From assembly GCA_031772625.1 (NCBI GenBank), contig CM062814.1, positions 362,115,750-362,179,749 of the forward strand: a stretch of DNA of 64,000 nt, given 5' to 3'. The stretch comes from Pinus tabuliformis (taxonomy: Eukaryota; Streptophyta; Pinopsida; Pinales; Pinaceae). Within the stretch, counting starts at the first letter, position 1. Every line of letters starts with the position of its first letter. This document shows, piece after piece, positions 12,058 to 22,989 of the stretch. The notes beneath the pieces were generated by a model. The model saw only the letters and a list, made by a program, of their open reading frames with translations. It ran no database searches and was not told the DNA's origin. Both the position numbers and the translations under genes were made by a program.

Positions 12058-13901
12058 CTAGTAGGTGTCTGCTGGCTTGCTTCCCTTTCTCTCCTTAGAC
12101 TTTCTAGGATCAACTCTTTGCCTCTTGGCTTCGGGTTGCTGGGTAGACCCACTAGTAGGTGTGGAGTCTTCTCGGTCTCGCTTCTTACCTCTTTCTTCAT
12201 TAGCAAGAGTTTGTAAAGCTGGCACTTGTAGTGCCTCTGTTTGTTGTGGAGGAGCTTGTTCTTGAGTTTGCTCCTTTGAGGTGGTAGGTTGTTCTGTAAC
12301 CATTTCTTGCTCTGCATCTATTGGCTCCTTACCTTTTGCTGTACCTGTTGCTGATGTAGATGGTTCTTGGGAAGCTTGTGAAGCTGTAGCAGTGGATGTG
12401 ACCTCTCCAACTTGGTGTGGTAATTTGAATGTTATCTGGTCAAAAGAATCCAAGTCAAGAGTTTTTTCTAAATCTTTGACATTTCGTTCCATAATTTCTT
12501 CTTGGGTAAACTCCTCAGCTAGTGTCCCTGCCACCCACTCATCTTGGTTGGCATATTGTTCAATTTGTGGGAATTTACAATGCTCATAGGCTGTCAGCCT
12601 ATATTTTACTTTTCTATCACTGATAAAGCCCTCTAGGTCATAAGGGACCCACCAGAAACTTCTTTTTAACTTGAATTTCTCCTTCAATATTTGGTCAGCA
12701 TCTTGCCAACCTTCTTTTTTGTTCATAATAAAGGGGCCTAGATGGTCTTTAAATTTCAGGCGAGCTTTCTTCTTGGCACTATGAAAATGAGTGAGATCTA
12801 AATTAATGAGTTGCCTGTAGTATTCTAAGGCAAACAGTCTCATTGGTACATATCTTGGGAGCCTGTAAGGACAAAGCTCACAACCATAGATTCTGATGAC
12901 AGTGTGATTTTGGTAAAGATACCAATCACCTATTTTGTAATTTTTGGACAGCTGCAAGATCTTCTGCATGTCATATGATAATCTAGGAGGAGGAGTTCTC
13001 ATTAGGAGACAAGAGACTGGATAAACAAATTGGTCAATGAACTCACAGTAGGAATATGGGAGTTTTGAACTTCATGAAAAACTGATGACCAAAAGATAAC
13101 AGACCTTCCTTCACCCTTTGAATCCAACTTTTTGATGGGGCATTGGAAGCATTCAGACTGGTAACACATGAACAAACGATAGATATATGATGAATATTTA
13201 AAGACTCCCTCCCTATCCAGTTTTACTAGCTGGTCATGTATTTTGTTGGAGGTAAATTTGGCATAGTTATACTTGACAGCAGGGGGCTGTCCTGGGCTGT
13301 AGGCAGACAGCAGAACCAACACTGTTTCATCAATGTGCTCACTTGTTTTAAAACTTAGCACAGAGGAAATCATATCTACAAGCAGCTTGCCCACCTCATT
13401 GAAGTTGACATATAGGAATGGAGGTGGCTCAGTAGGTTGGTGAGCTGCCCTCATGAATGTCTTAGAAATTCTTGCAATCTCAGAGCTGGAGAGCTTGGAG
13501 CCTTCATCCAGCAAGTATTTCATAGAGAAAGGAAACAATAGCTGAGTCTGTTTGAAGTTTAGCATTTGGTTGATAGAGTCAGGAGTAACATGAAAAAGTA
13601 TGCTCCCAGATGGAGACTTGACAGCTCTCTGAGTTGGCTCATAGTTCTCAGCACATAGATGGATAATCTCAGGAAAAATATTAACAGAGGGGAGGAAGTA
13701 AAAAGGCAAATTGGACTCCCATATGCCATACATGTCACAGTTGTTTAAAAAACTGTTTCTCAACTGGCAGAAGGTCTGCAAGTGATTCCTGTCCCCAACC
13801 AAATCTTGAATGAGGTAATCTTTATCAGCTAGGGGCATTGCTTCAAGCTCTTTGTTGGGTGGGTTCATAGGAGTGATGTTTAGAGCTATTGGAGTGGCCA
13901 T
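12058..13901 (-). pseudogene. Unknown gene, copy 2, first ORF (one frameshift)
   Basis: This copy keeps the complete 614-codon extent from ATG at 13899-13901 to TAG at 12058-12060, and the Tyr codon that is a stop in copy 1. A one-base deletion near 13058 (GGG against GGGG in copy 1) shifts the frame after residue about 281. Apart from that base the two halves (13901-13059 and 13002-12058) read through without stops. Of the two copies it lies next to the intact upstream region with TATA-like and TGACGTCA motifs, so it is the copy that would be transcribed. The family is not recognised. Because the lesions of the two copies differ, at least the first ORF was open when the duplication happened. 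Confidence 0.65.
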
Positions 13902-14361
13902 TTTTAAAGTCTTTCTGAGCTTGAGCTTGGAACAAAGTTTAGAGCAATAACAGATTGAGGAAAGCTACTTGGGAAAATTTGCAAAGGAGTTGCAAACTAA
14001 GTTCAAATGAGGCAATAGCTTTGAATGTCTATAGTTATCATAAAAGAGGCAAATTTGCGGAGTTTTCAAAGGCTTCTCTCTTTGATGAATTCTCTGGATG
14101 AAAGACTATAAGGGCAAATTGTAGAAGGAATGGGGATTATTACAGCTCAATTAATGAAGTCATTTGCAGTGGAATGTGGCAAAAGGGGATAATGCTGAGC
14201 TGTTATAGAGTTCTTGCCGGCAATACAAGCTTAAAAACGACTTTCAATGGTGAAATTGCTAGTGGGCGCAGGTTTACATAGTTTCTTTTGAGCTGGAGAT
14301 TTATCAGTGAATTTAGGTAGCATTTGGGTACATGAGTGACTTTAATTTGGGAATTTGCGGG

Positions 14362-14368
14362 TATTTAA
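14362..14368 (-). promoter_or_regulatory. TATA-like box for the unknown gene
   Basis: Minus-strand TTAAATA sits about 460 bp before the ATG at 13901 and on the gene side of the ACGT cluster. Position and orientation fit a core promoter; the match is weak. Confidence 0.35.
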
Positions 14369-14519
14369 GCAAGTGAAAAGGAGAAAATAACAAGAACAAG
14401 GGTAAACAGGTGAAAATTAGGCAAATGCATTGTTTTTAGTCGCTGAGGGAAATTGAGCTGGTAGAATGTCGAGCAATGGAGGCGAAATTACAGGCAGCAA
14501 TGGCTTGATTGGTTGAATT

Positions 14520-15125
14520 TGGACTTTGGAGGCAAGGCGACGTGAAACAACATGCGCAACACACCCGACTCGACCAATAAAAATGAACTAAAATGGTCGA
14601 ATTCGCGTGTTTTTATGAAAATTTGGGACTTTGGTGCTTTTGGCGCTTTTCTGCGATGACGTCAGCATGACGTCACCAGTGAGTACCGGGTACAGCAAGG
14701 TGACGTGGCAGCTAACTCAGGCGACGACGTGGCAGAGGACACGCTGGCGGGGTAAGGACGTAAGCAGGTGAGGTGGCGGTGACACGGGGCAGCAGTGGGT
14801 CGACGCGGAGGTGACGTCATGGTGACGTGGTACTGACGTCACTAGCGGATGGCGGTTTCCGGTTTCAATCTGCACCACCTTTGGGCATAAGCGGTATCGG
14901 GGAGGGGGCCTCCGAACACACCGGGAGGATGACATGTGGCGGGGTTACGGCAGGGAAACCTGCCCATCCCCTGGACGCTAACCTCCGGCGGATCAGGGCA
15001 TGAAAATGACCGCCCACCGTTGATCTGTGGCTTGGAAGATCGGACGGAGGACGGGGCAGGCGAAGCGACAGAAGGTTAGGTGCGGGACCCGCCCGAGTAT
15101 TAAAATGAAAATACGCCATGGTGGG
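14520..15125. other. GC-rich, CpG-retaining upstream region
   Basis: This stretch is rich in CG dinucleotides while the surrounding 60 kb is AT-rich and CpG-poor. Short open frames inside it on minus (for example 14865-15119) have biased Arg/Pro/Ser composition and no recognisable domain, so I treat them as incidental. It probably was, or recently was, unmethylated promoter DNA. Confidence 0.55.
14657..14841. promoter_or_regulatory. Dense cluster of TGACGTCA and ACGTGG (bZIP-type) motifs
   Basis: Four perfect palindromes TGACGTCA (14657-14664, 14668-14675, 14812-14819, 14834-14841), two TGACGTGG (14701-14708, 14823-14830) and one GACGTGGC (14726-14733) lie within 185 bp. TGACG/ACGT cores are classical binding sites of plant bZIP factors. 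The cluster is upstream of the unknown minus-strand gene and lies in the only GC-rich stretch of the window. Confidence 0.65.
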
Positions 15126-16638
15126 GTGAAAACTTTGGTTAAAGTGGGTTTATGGGTTTATGTCGGGGGAACATAGTTTAATGTTTAATTAAAACATTTA
15201 AACACCAAACGTTTGAAAAATGAACCCAGAGGGGTAGAATGGTAAGATTTTATGGGTAAAGGGATAGGTAGAGGTTATTAACCTAACCAAAGGTTAGATT
15301 AATCCCAGGGTTAGGACGCGGAAGGCTAATGCTAAGGCCCCAAATGGACCTAGCATTTCCTTGACTTTGTTTTTATGGCTATAGTGCCAAGGGGTAGGAT
15401 ATCTAATATTTTTTTGGGGTTTTATATTATTGTTTTGTAGAAATAGGGATGGGAAAGTAGTTTATGGAGCTATACAAAAAGATTAGAAGTTAATATGACT
15501 TTGTGAAGTGAAAGTGTAGGGAAGAGGCTAAGTTTATGAAATGAAACTTAGGCAGAGAAATTGAATGGAATGTGGAGAAATGATTTTTACACAAGAAATG
15601 TGGCTTCTTTTGATTGAGAAAAGCCAAAACTTGACTTGATATTTTACAAGAATGAGGTGAAAATAGGACTGGTTGGGCAGATCCCAAGGTCCTCAAGGGG
15701 TGTTAGTAAGAGAATTTTAGGGGGAGTGAAGGGGAATTAGACATGCTTCCAAAGTTCTGCCACCAAACAACTGCTTTGACACTTCTGTCATTGATGAGAC
15801 AAGTTTTGTTTGACCATACAAAAAGAGATCAAAACCTTGCTTCTGCAACCTCAAACTACCTACCCAGCCTAATACACCTAACATTTTTTCTTCCTTTTGA
15901 CTGGGTGCACTTAGACTTGCAAACCCTGATTATCCTCTTTTCTTTTGACTGCCCTCCTATCTAAATCTACCCTTATCTCTTCCAAGGGCCTAGCTTAAGT
16001 AGTTGGGCTCCTTAATTTCTCTACATAATAACTCATCTACCAAGCTTGAACTGTTTGGACAGAAATTCTTTCACTATTCTACAACAGCAATTTAAACATG
16101 GCATGGTCCAGATTGAACTGTTGGGCCACCCATCAAGTGTGATAACAACAATACTTGCCCATTGTGGACTTCCAAATAACATAGTAGTGGCATTTTGACT
16201 GGCCACTTTCCTGGTCTTTCTTTGGGGTTCATTTTTATTTTCTTTCTGACCAATTTACTCTTTTTGCCCTTTGATAATTCTTTTAGGGCATACCCTCTTC
16301 ACATTTTTTAATTCTATCTATCTGTATAGAAAATATGGAACCTTTGTAGCATCAAAGATGAACATATTTGGTACTTCCACTGTCAATCATGAAAAATGAA
16401 ACCTATTGGTATAGGAACCTAACAAGCGCCACTCCACCAGCTCAAAACTCAACCGCTTCTTAGCTAGAATTCATGAGAACAAAATATTTCTCATACAGAG
16501 ATTGAATGTATGGGCTTTTACCAGATATCTCACCTTCCAAAGGAAGGATGAATCCAGAGGCTACCTGGCCCAATTACAGACTCTGCCTGAAGAAATAAAA
16601 TGTAAACACTTTCTGAATAATAGATCTGATGATCAATA
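15126..16638. other. Unassigned AT-rich DNA
   Basis: I see no convincing coding sequence, RNA gene or terminal repeat. The part next to 16639 would be the 5' internal region of an element using the primer site there, but no gag-like reading is visible. Confidence 0.4.
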
Positions 16639-16650
16639 CCTCTGATACCA
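16639..16650 (-). other. Initiator-Met-type primer-binding site
   Basis: Minus-strand TGGTATCAGAGG directly follows an LTR end in CA (TGTAG on plus at 16651). TGGTATCAGAG is the standard plant site for initiator Met tRNA. Confidence 0.75.
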
Positions 16651-18760
16651 TGTAGAAATTTTGAATAATATGACACTTATTCACAGAGATTATCTTGATT
16701 ATACACTATTGTGGAATACATGCATAATACATAACCTCCTCTACGTTTATCATCAATTTAGCAGCATTAAAAACATTGAAACATCAATCGCATGCACACA
16801 ATAACATAGTATGTAACCCAGGGAAAGCATACAACTGAAAACCCAACACTATCTGTATATTATAATGATTGACAACATGTAACAATACATAGCACAATAC
16901 TCCTCACAAGTACTCAGTACTATCTCCACCTGTTACACACAAAACTAGCTCAGATCCGAACAAGTCACAGGTTCAAATCTTCTCCGCTGCTTTGCCTGCC
17001 TCCACTGCACAATCCTACAAGAGAATAAATGAGAATGGCTGATCCAAACTCCTATTTACCTTGGCTGATCAAAAACCACGTGAGCACGAGCTACAATTGC
17101 TTGGATATTGGCCCACACTACGCAGTCCTCATTGGCATAACTCAATCACATTGATTGTGCAAGATCTCATGCACAACTATAGTCACAACTGATAGCAATC
17201 TCAACCTCTAACACCTGTCTCCACTGAACTGTCCATGCACTGAGTTAACTGATGTATTCTTCAGTTGCTTTATGAGTTAATAATTAGTGAATTAATTAAT
17301 AATTAATTCACACAACTCATCACTGGAGTATTCTTTAGTTAGACTAAAATACAACTAGTTCAACCAAGTCAAAGTGAACACAACTCCATCAACTCCACAA
17401 TCAACTCCACCAAACTCAACCACATGAGTTGTAACTGAAGTCCTACATGCAATAGCTCAATTGACCCACAAGAAAATCATATTTCCTTCTGACAGCTACA
17501 TGTGCCACATCTGTAGCTCAAACTGAAGTGCTCCAAGAGGATAAGATAATGTTTATAGTCCAAATATTACTAAGGGCTAATAATATTTGATTGTTTCTAT
17601 TTCTAGCCTGGCAGTCTAAAAATAGACTCTGATCACTCTGTTGTGAACCAAAAATAGAAGTCCATCTATTTTTCCCAACATGACCAATCATCCATAAACA
17701 GCATCCTGCAACTCATAGATCATGATCCATATGTCTAAAAATAGACATAGTCTAAAAATAGACTTTGCGCCAAAAATAGCCTGCGGGCCCACTTAGTGAA
17801 GGTGACTCCTTTCCACTAAGCTCCATCATCTTGTTGCATTTTCAACAAGATCTTCCGCTTGGCTCCTTGCTTGTTTCCTCTCTTCCTTGATAGAGCTTGC
17901 CATTCCTCTCCTACTTGTCCAGCTTTAGAGAATATTTGTAGAGGCAAAGCAACAAAACACCATCAAAGCATCTCGATCTATGATATCATAAACAATACAA
18001 AATCAGAAATACATTGACCATACAATTGCATCCACAAATAACAAGATTCACAAATACACAATTTTATGGAGGAAAACTCAAAGAACTTTATTAATAGTAG
18101 AAATAGAAGAGAGGATTACAACCCAACTGTCTGATCTAGCATCATCCTCCCAGCATCAAAGCCCTCTTCACCTCATGAAAAGTAATATCACCCAACAATA
18201 CAATGTCTCTTCTCAAAGAGAAACCAATAGAACTTCCTTAGAAATTACAAAATTCCAGCCTCTTGATCTCTCAGATGAGGGATCCATTTATAGATATTTG
18301 CAGAGGTATGAGTCAGCTCTGGGCTTTTGATTAGTGTCATTCCACTGATAGTTCTTGGTTCCACTTGGAGATTTCATTGATCTCTTACTCATCCCTGGGC
18401 GAATTCAGAGAGGCAAGTGTCATATGAGAAGTTTCTAGAAGATTCTCTGGCTATCCACTTAGCGAACTGTCTTTGCCATTTGTCTACTGTCACTCATCAC
18501 ACCCTGCAGAAGGCTCTCTCAATATGCATCGCACCTGGCTAGTGTAGCAGCCAGTATGCATCGCACCTTGACCATGGAGCAGTCAGTATGGTCCAGTTTT
18601 ATCCAGTTCTGAGTGGTTTTTCAGGTGGAACTTCTGGGAAATGATGTAATCGGTTGACCATGATTCTTTAGGGTATGAAACAACACTTTTAGGGGTTAAA
18701 GATCCCTTGGTTTATCAACATATATGATTGGGGTTGCAGTACCTAACTATGTCTATAACA
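16651..18760 (-). repeat. LTR(s), minus strand, right part related to family B LTR
   Basis: The segment begins TGTAGAAATT beside the Met-type primer site and ends CTATAACA at 18760, like the family B LTRs. From about 17900 to 18760 it aligns with the B LTR (same TATAAAT-containing GGATCC block near 18290, same ending), though clearly diverged. The left half is different and contains several GTCTA-AAAA-TAGAC hairpin words (17612, 17732, 17749). A copia-like TTTCCCAACA at 17671-17680 could mark a separate shorter LTR (16651-17680), so this may be one 2.1-kb LTR or two. It interrupts the left LTR of element F after its first four bases. Confidence 0.5.
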
Positions 18761-19201
18761 CCCAGGCAGAGGAGGGAGCACACGTAGTTTGAAGCAGATT
18801 TTTGCAAGAGGACTAGATTTTCACTTTGTCAGATTTTGACAAATTTTATATGGTTTCAGCATTTCTCGATGCCACTAATGCAATGGCGCTACTTGTTTCT
18901 CCTTTAGAGTTCTACATTTTTCTGTCATTTTTCAGTATGGAGGTATAAAACTCCTTTTTTGTAACTGATGCTTGTACTCTTCTTTCACATGCCACTTAAT
19001 GAATCAGGGCCTCCCGATTGATTGAGCAGGGCCCGAAGACATAGTCCAAGTCAGACAAACTTCATTATCAAGCTTTGTTTTCTTTTTTCATGCTTTATGT
19101 GTTTCTCCTCTATCCTCATGTGCACATTAAATTTCTATGTTTAAGCTACAATTTATGCTTGTAATTCTTTAACACATCTATAAGCAAAAGATCTTGGATC
19201 A
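18761..19201 (+). repeat. Element F left LTR (first four bases separated)
   Basis: Its 441 bases match 22317-22757 closely, starting at CCCAGGCAGAGG and ending AGATCTTGGATCA. The right copy begins four bases earlier with TGTG. Confidence 0.9.
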
Positions 19202-19203
19202 AG

Positions 19204-19214
19204 TGGTATCAGAG
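19204..19214 (+). other. Element F primer-binding site
   Basis: TGGTATCAGAG begins two bases after the LTR; it is the initiator-Met type. Confidence 0.85.
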
Positions 19215-19246
19215 AAGTTCTTTTTAGATGTGAATTTCATGTTTGT

Positions 19247-21163
19247 ATGCTAACAAGAAACAAGCTTCAAAGAGGCGAAGGGAAGCTAAAGTCTTTTGAT
19301 CCCAAAGCGGGGCATGCACATCGAAGGATAAACATGGTAGATGAAGAGACTCGTTATGAAGAGGAGCTCAATTTATGCAAAACCTTCTATGCAATGGTAG
19401 AAAATGTCGTCCAATTGCTTTCAAGACTGGAGAAAGCAAAAGGGAAAAAGGTAGAAGAACAAGGTTCAGTGCATGGAAATGGTGAAGAAGAAAACCCTCC
19501 TTCTCCTACCACGAGTGAAAGCTTTTCTTCCTCTCATCATCACCATCATCATATAAATTCAAGGGGTGCATCTAAGAAACAATTCTTTAAATTAAATGTC
19601 AAATTTTATCTTCCCATGTATAATGGTGAAAGTAATGCAGAAAAGCTTGATAACTGGATTAGGCAGATTGAGACCTACTGCAGGATTTAGCAGATCAAAG
19701 AGGATGAGGCAAATATTCAGTTTACCTCTCTTCGACTGAGTGGCACCACTCTCATCTAGTGGGAGAGTAAGCGTGTGGGTAACCTTCTTTCCTCATGGCC
19801 TAATTTCATTTGTACATTAAAGGAACAATTTTATCCCTTGAATTATAAGCAAGAAGCCTTAATGGATTGGCAATACTTAAGGCAAGGCAGAGGTCAAGAT
19901 GTTCAAAGCTTTATCGAGGAGTTTAGAAAACAAGCACTTAGTTTGGGCATTGCACTTGACTCACTTGAAGTAGTAACTAAGTATATTGGATCATTACATA
20001 GTTACATTAGACATTCATTATTATTGTTTGAACCTACTACCATTGATTCAGCTAGTGTAAAGGCCATTCATTTGGAAAACAGGGGAACACCTGAATGGTA
20101 TGACCAGCCAAGGAGAGCTACAACAACCAAGAGAAGGGGAGCCAAGCCCTCTTGTACACATTGTTAGAAGGAGAGACATGATGAAGAAAATTGCTGGAAG
20201 TTGCATCCTAAGCTTAGACCTGAAAGGAATGATAGGAAGGGGAAGCAAAATGTGGTCATCACCATGCAACAAAACCAAGATTCCGAGTCAGAGGAAGATG
20301 AGAATGTCGCAACTGTAGGATTTGCACAAGGTAGGCCCATTGACTTGGGGCCCGATTCTAGCAATGAAACGCAGTTTGCAGCCTTTGGGATCGTGGCAGG
20401 AGGACCCATAGAATTGGGGTCTGATTCTGGCCATGAATTAAGGATTTCAACAGACATAACAAAAAAGGAACTCCCCACCGTAGGACTCCAAGAAGTTGAG
20501 GAGATCAACTACCGCATCTAAGCAGAGAATGTTGAGCTAAAGAGGCTTCTACAGGAGGAAAGGGAAGAAAAACAAAGATTACTATGCCAGTTGCAAGCCA
20601 AGCATGAGGCCTTGGAAAAGTTGTAGCATTGCTATCTGGAGGTAAAAAGTGATTCCTTGATTTCATATGATTTTCATGATGATGAATTCACTGCTTTTGA
20701 AAAACATACTACAGGGATTGGATCCAAACTATTGAATAAGATGGGGTATCAGGGAAATTTCCTTGGCATCAAAGTCCAAGGCATCATGAACACCATCAAA
20801 TTCAAGGAATTTCTGCCTCATGTAGGACTCAGATATGCCAGAAAGGAAGTGGGAGAAAGCTCCAATACAACTAGTAACCAGCCAACGACAGACGATGAAA
20901 TTCCCTCCTCACAGTCTAGCAATAGTGAGGGCCCCATAAACACTTACCGAAGGAACACCAGGGGAAAACGCCCCAAGGAAGCCCTGAAAGTTTGGAGGAA
21001 AAAGAATCGTTGTAGCCATTGCAACAAAGAGGGACACCAACAAACTGTGTGTCCAATGCTCCATGCTCTAGAAATATCGTTGGAGGAGTCGAAAGGTGAA
21101 CATGTTCAACAAATGAATCAACCCCTTTCATGGTGGTCTACTTTATTAATTTGGTTTTTGTAA
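19247..21163 (+). pseudogene. Element F gag with zinc knuckle, coiled coil, G-patch and second knuckle
   Basis: A single frame of about 639 codons is interrupted by stops at 19688, 19757, 20165, 20519 and 20624 (mostly TAG, one transition from CAG or TGG). In order: an acidic start with a His run near 19540; a gag core (FYLPMYNGESNAEKLDNWI near 19600, WPNFICTLKEQFYPLNYK near 19790, FIEEFRKQALSLGIALD near 19910); a knuckle CTHC..KERHDEENC at 20155-20195; acidic linker; a short coiled coil (near 20530-20620); a G-patch-like segment (GIGSKLLNKMGYQGNFLGIK, 20717-20776, then a GLRYARKEVGES block); and a CX2CX4HX4C knuckle CSHCNKEGHQQTVC near 21012-21053. G-patches bind nucleic acid. There is no catalytic domain. 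Too broken to be expressed whole. Confidence 0.8.
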
Positions 21164-22312
21164 GGTAGTAGTTTGTTATGGCAACCATTGTAAATCATGC
21201 ATTGCAAGTAAAAGTAAAAGTGATGGTGTGTTTCCTATCACTTCAAAACACAATGATGATATTTTTGCCTTTCTTTTAGTTGAGGTATTGATTAATTTTT
21301 ATGTAATCCTTGGCCATGCAGTGTGTGCTATAAACTCCTGGCAAGGAAGGGTTGTTAAGTCATGTGTGATGTGCATGATTGCAAAAAAAAAATATACTAG
21401 TTTTGCATTCAGGAGATCGAAAGTGTGGGTTGAAAGGACACAAACAGTGTGCTAAGTGTAAATGCTTTTGGGTTCCAAAAGCTCCTCAGTAGGGACGATT
21501 GATCTAGGTGGATCTCTACACACTAGTGGTATTGAAAAGGCTCAATATTCAAAGTGGTGGAAAGATGATTAACTTGACATTAGATCGAAGTGCTTGTTGC
21601 CCTAATTCCAATAGTGCGAATGACACTCCAATCTGAGTTCGGATGAAGGAGATAGAGGCAGTCAAAGTTTAGTTGAATTTTACTGATTGGGAAGGATTAA
21701 TGAAGACACAATTTGGAATTTTTCCTGCGGACAAAATCTAGCCAACTCTAGCCAGATGCTAGGCAAAATTGTCATTGGTTAAGATGACTCCTTCGGTAAA
21801 AAAATCTGAATCTTCAAAAAGGGCATATTGTTTTTGAAAACAAAAAAAATTATAAAAAAAGGGTGGCAGGCCACCAAACCCACCACCCCAAACTATATCA
21901 AAGCAATGTTTAGTGGAGGGGTGGCCACTACCCTTGGCCCCTCCCACAAAACCACCATAACCGTAAGCACAGGATTAAGGTGGTGGGTCGGCCCTTGGGG
22001 CACAGACCCAACCACCAACATTAAAATGAAGACCGCGTATGGTGGGCCAGCCCTTGGGGCACGAAACCAGCCTCTATCACTCATTAAAAAGAGATACAGG
22101 CCAAGGAGAGGGGATAGGTGAGGTGGGTGGGCCACCCAAGGCAGGCCCAACCCAACCTCCCTTCCCATTAAAGAATTTTTGTTATGTAAAAAAGGAGGAG
22201 GCAGGGTTTGACCACCCGACCTCCTCCGTAACAAACTGATCTCAAACCAACTCCACCAATGGGATTCTTGTAAACTCCATCCAATTTTTTATTTAAAAAC
22301 TCAGTTCACCAG
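21164..22312 (+). other. Element F 3' internal region, partly C/G-rich
   Basis: No coding is supported. Between about 21860 and 22240 the sequence is rich in GGG/CCC words, with two GGCCCTTGGGGCAC-like blocks (near 21993 and 22047) followed by CCCAACC words, giving several self-complementary stretches. No clear polypurine tract is seen just before the right LTR. Confidence 0.5.
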
Positions 22313-22757
22313 TGTGCCCAGGCAGAGGAGGGAGCACACGTAGTTTGAGGCAGATTTTTGTAGGAGGGCCAGATTTTCACTTTGTCAGATTTTGACAAAT
22401 TTTATATGGTTTTAGCATTTCTTAACACCATGAACACAATGGTGCTGCCTGTTTCTCCATCAGAGTTCTGCATTTTTCGACCATTTTTCAGTATGGAGGT
22501 ATAAAACTCCTTTTTTGTAACTGATGCTTGTACTCTTATTTCTGATGCCACTTAATGAGTGAAGGCCTCCCCATTGATCAAGCAGGGCCCAGAGACGTAG
22601 TCCAAGTCGAACGAACTCTGTTATTAAGATTTGTTGTCTTTTTTCATGATTTATGTGTTTCTCCTCTTCTCTCATGTGCACATTAAATTTCTATGTTTAA
22701 ACTACAATTTATGCATGTAATTATTTAACACATATATAAGCCAAAGATCTTAGATCA
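22313..22757 (+). repeat. Element F right LTR
   Basis: It is 445 bp, TGTGCCCAGG to AGATCA, and matches the left LTR. Bases after it are CAAAG; the matching left flank is not in view because of the insertion. Confidence 0.88.
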
Positions 22758-22989
22758 CAAAGTTTCAAGCATTGTCACACAAGTGTTGCTACTTTTGTCG
22801 CAAAGTATATCTTTTGTGTTGCACTTGGTAGGAGTCATCTCAAAGTTGTTGCATTGAGGAAGGCATGTTGTTCATACGTTTGGAGTATTCCTTGTCATGT
22901 CTTCAAGTGATCTAGGTGTGTGATTATGCTCAGAGTCTCTCTTTGGTCATATTCATCTCACTAATCCAACACTCAGTCCAACTGGGAAA

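Larger units (their letters stand above)
11315..14058 (-). repeat. Tandem duplication unit, copy 2 (2,744 bp)
   Basis: This is the second copy of 8571-11314. The junction at 11315-11318 and both outer breakpoints (8571-8574 and 14059-14062) share the four bases GGAG, so the duplication looks like a microhomology event. The copies differ by scattered substitutions and a few one-base indels that cancel in length. Confidence 0.93.
18761..22757 (+). mobile_element. Element F: gag-only LTR retrotransposon (TR-GAG-like)
   Basis: Two direct LTRs flank 3.1 kb with a Met-type primer site and one gag-like ORF; no protease, RT or integrase is present. The left LTR lacks only its first four bases because another element was inserted there. 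Such gag-only elements depend on polymerase from other elements. Confidence 0.8.

Noticed and set aside
14717-15119. Two overlapping minus open frames rich in Arg, Pro and Ser
   Set aside because: They reflect the GC-rich island; no start context or similarity supports coding.
15743-15964. 73-codon plus-strand open frame
   Set aside because: No domain, no conserved partner, ordinary composition for AT-rich intergenic DNA.
17671-17680. TTTCCCAACA as the end of a separate copia LTR (16651-17680)
   Set aside because: Flanks TACCA and TGACC do not match as a target duplication, and the GTCTAAAAATAGAC words occur on both sides of the supposed border, so I kept a single segment with a note.
21859-22240. 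Proline/glycine-rich open frames on both strands
   Set aside because: They arise from GGG/CCC-rich low-complexity DNA within element F.
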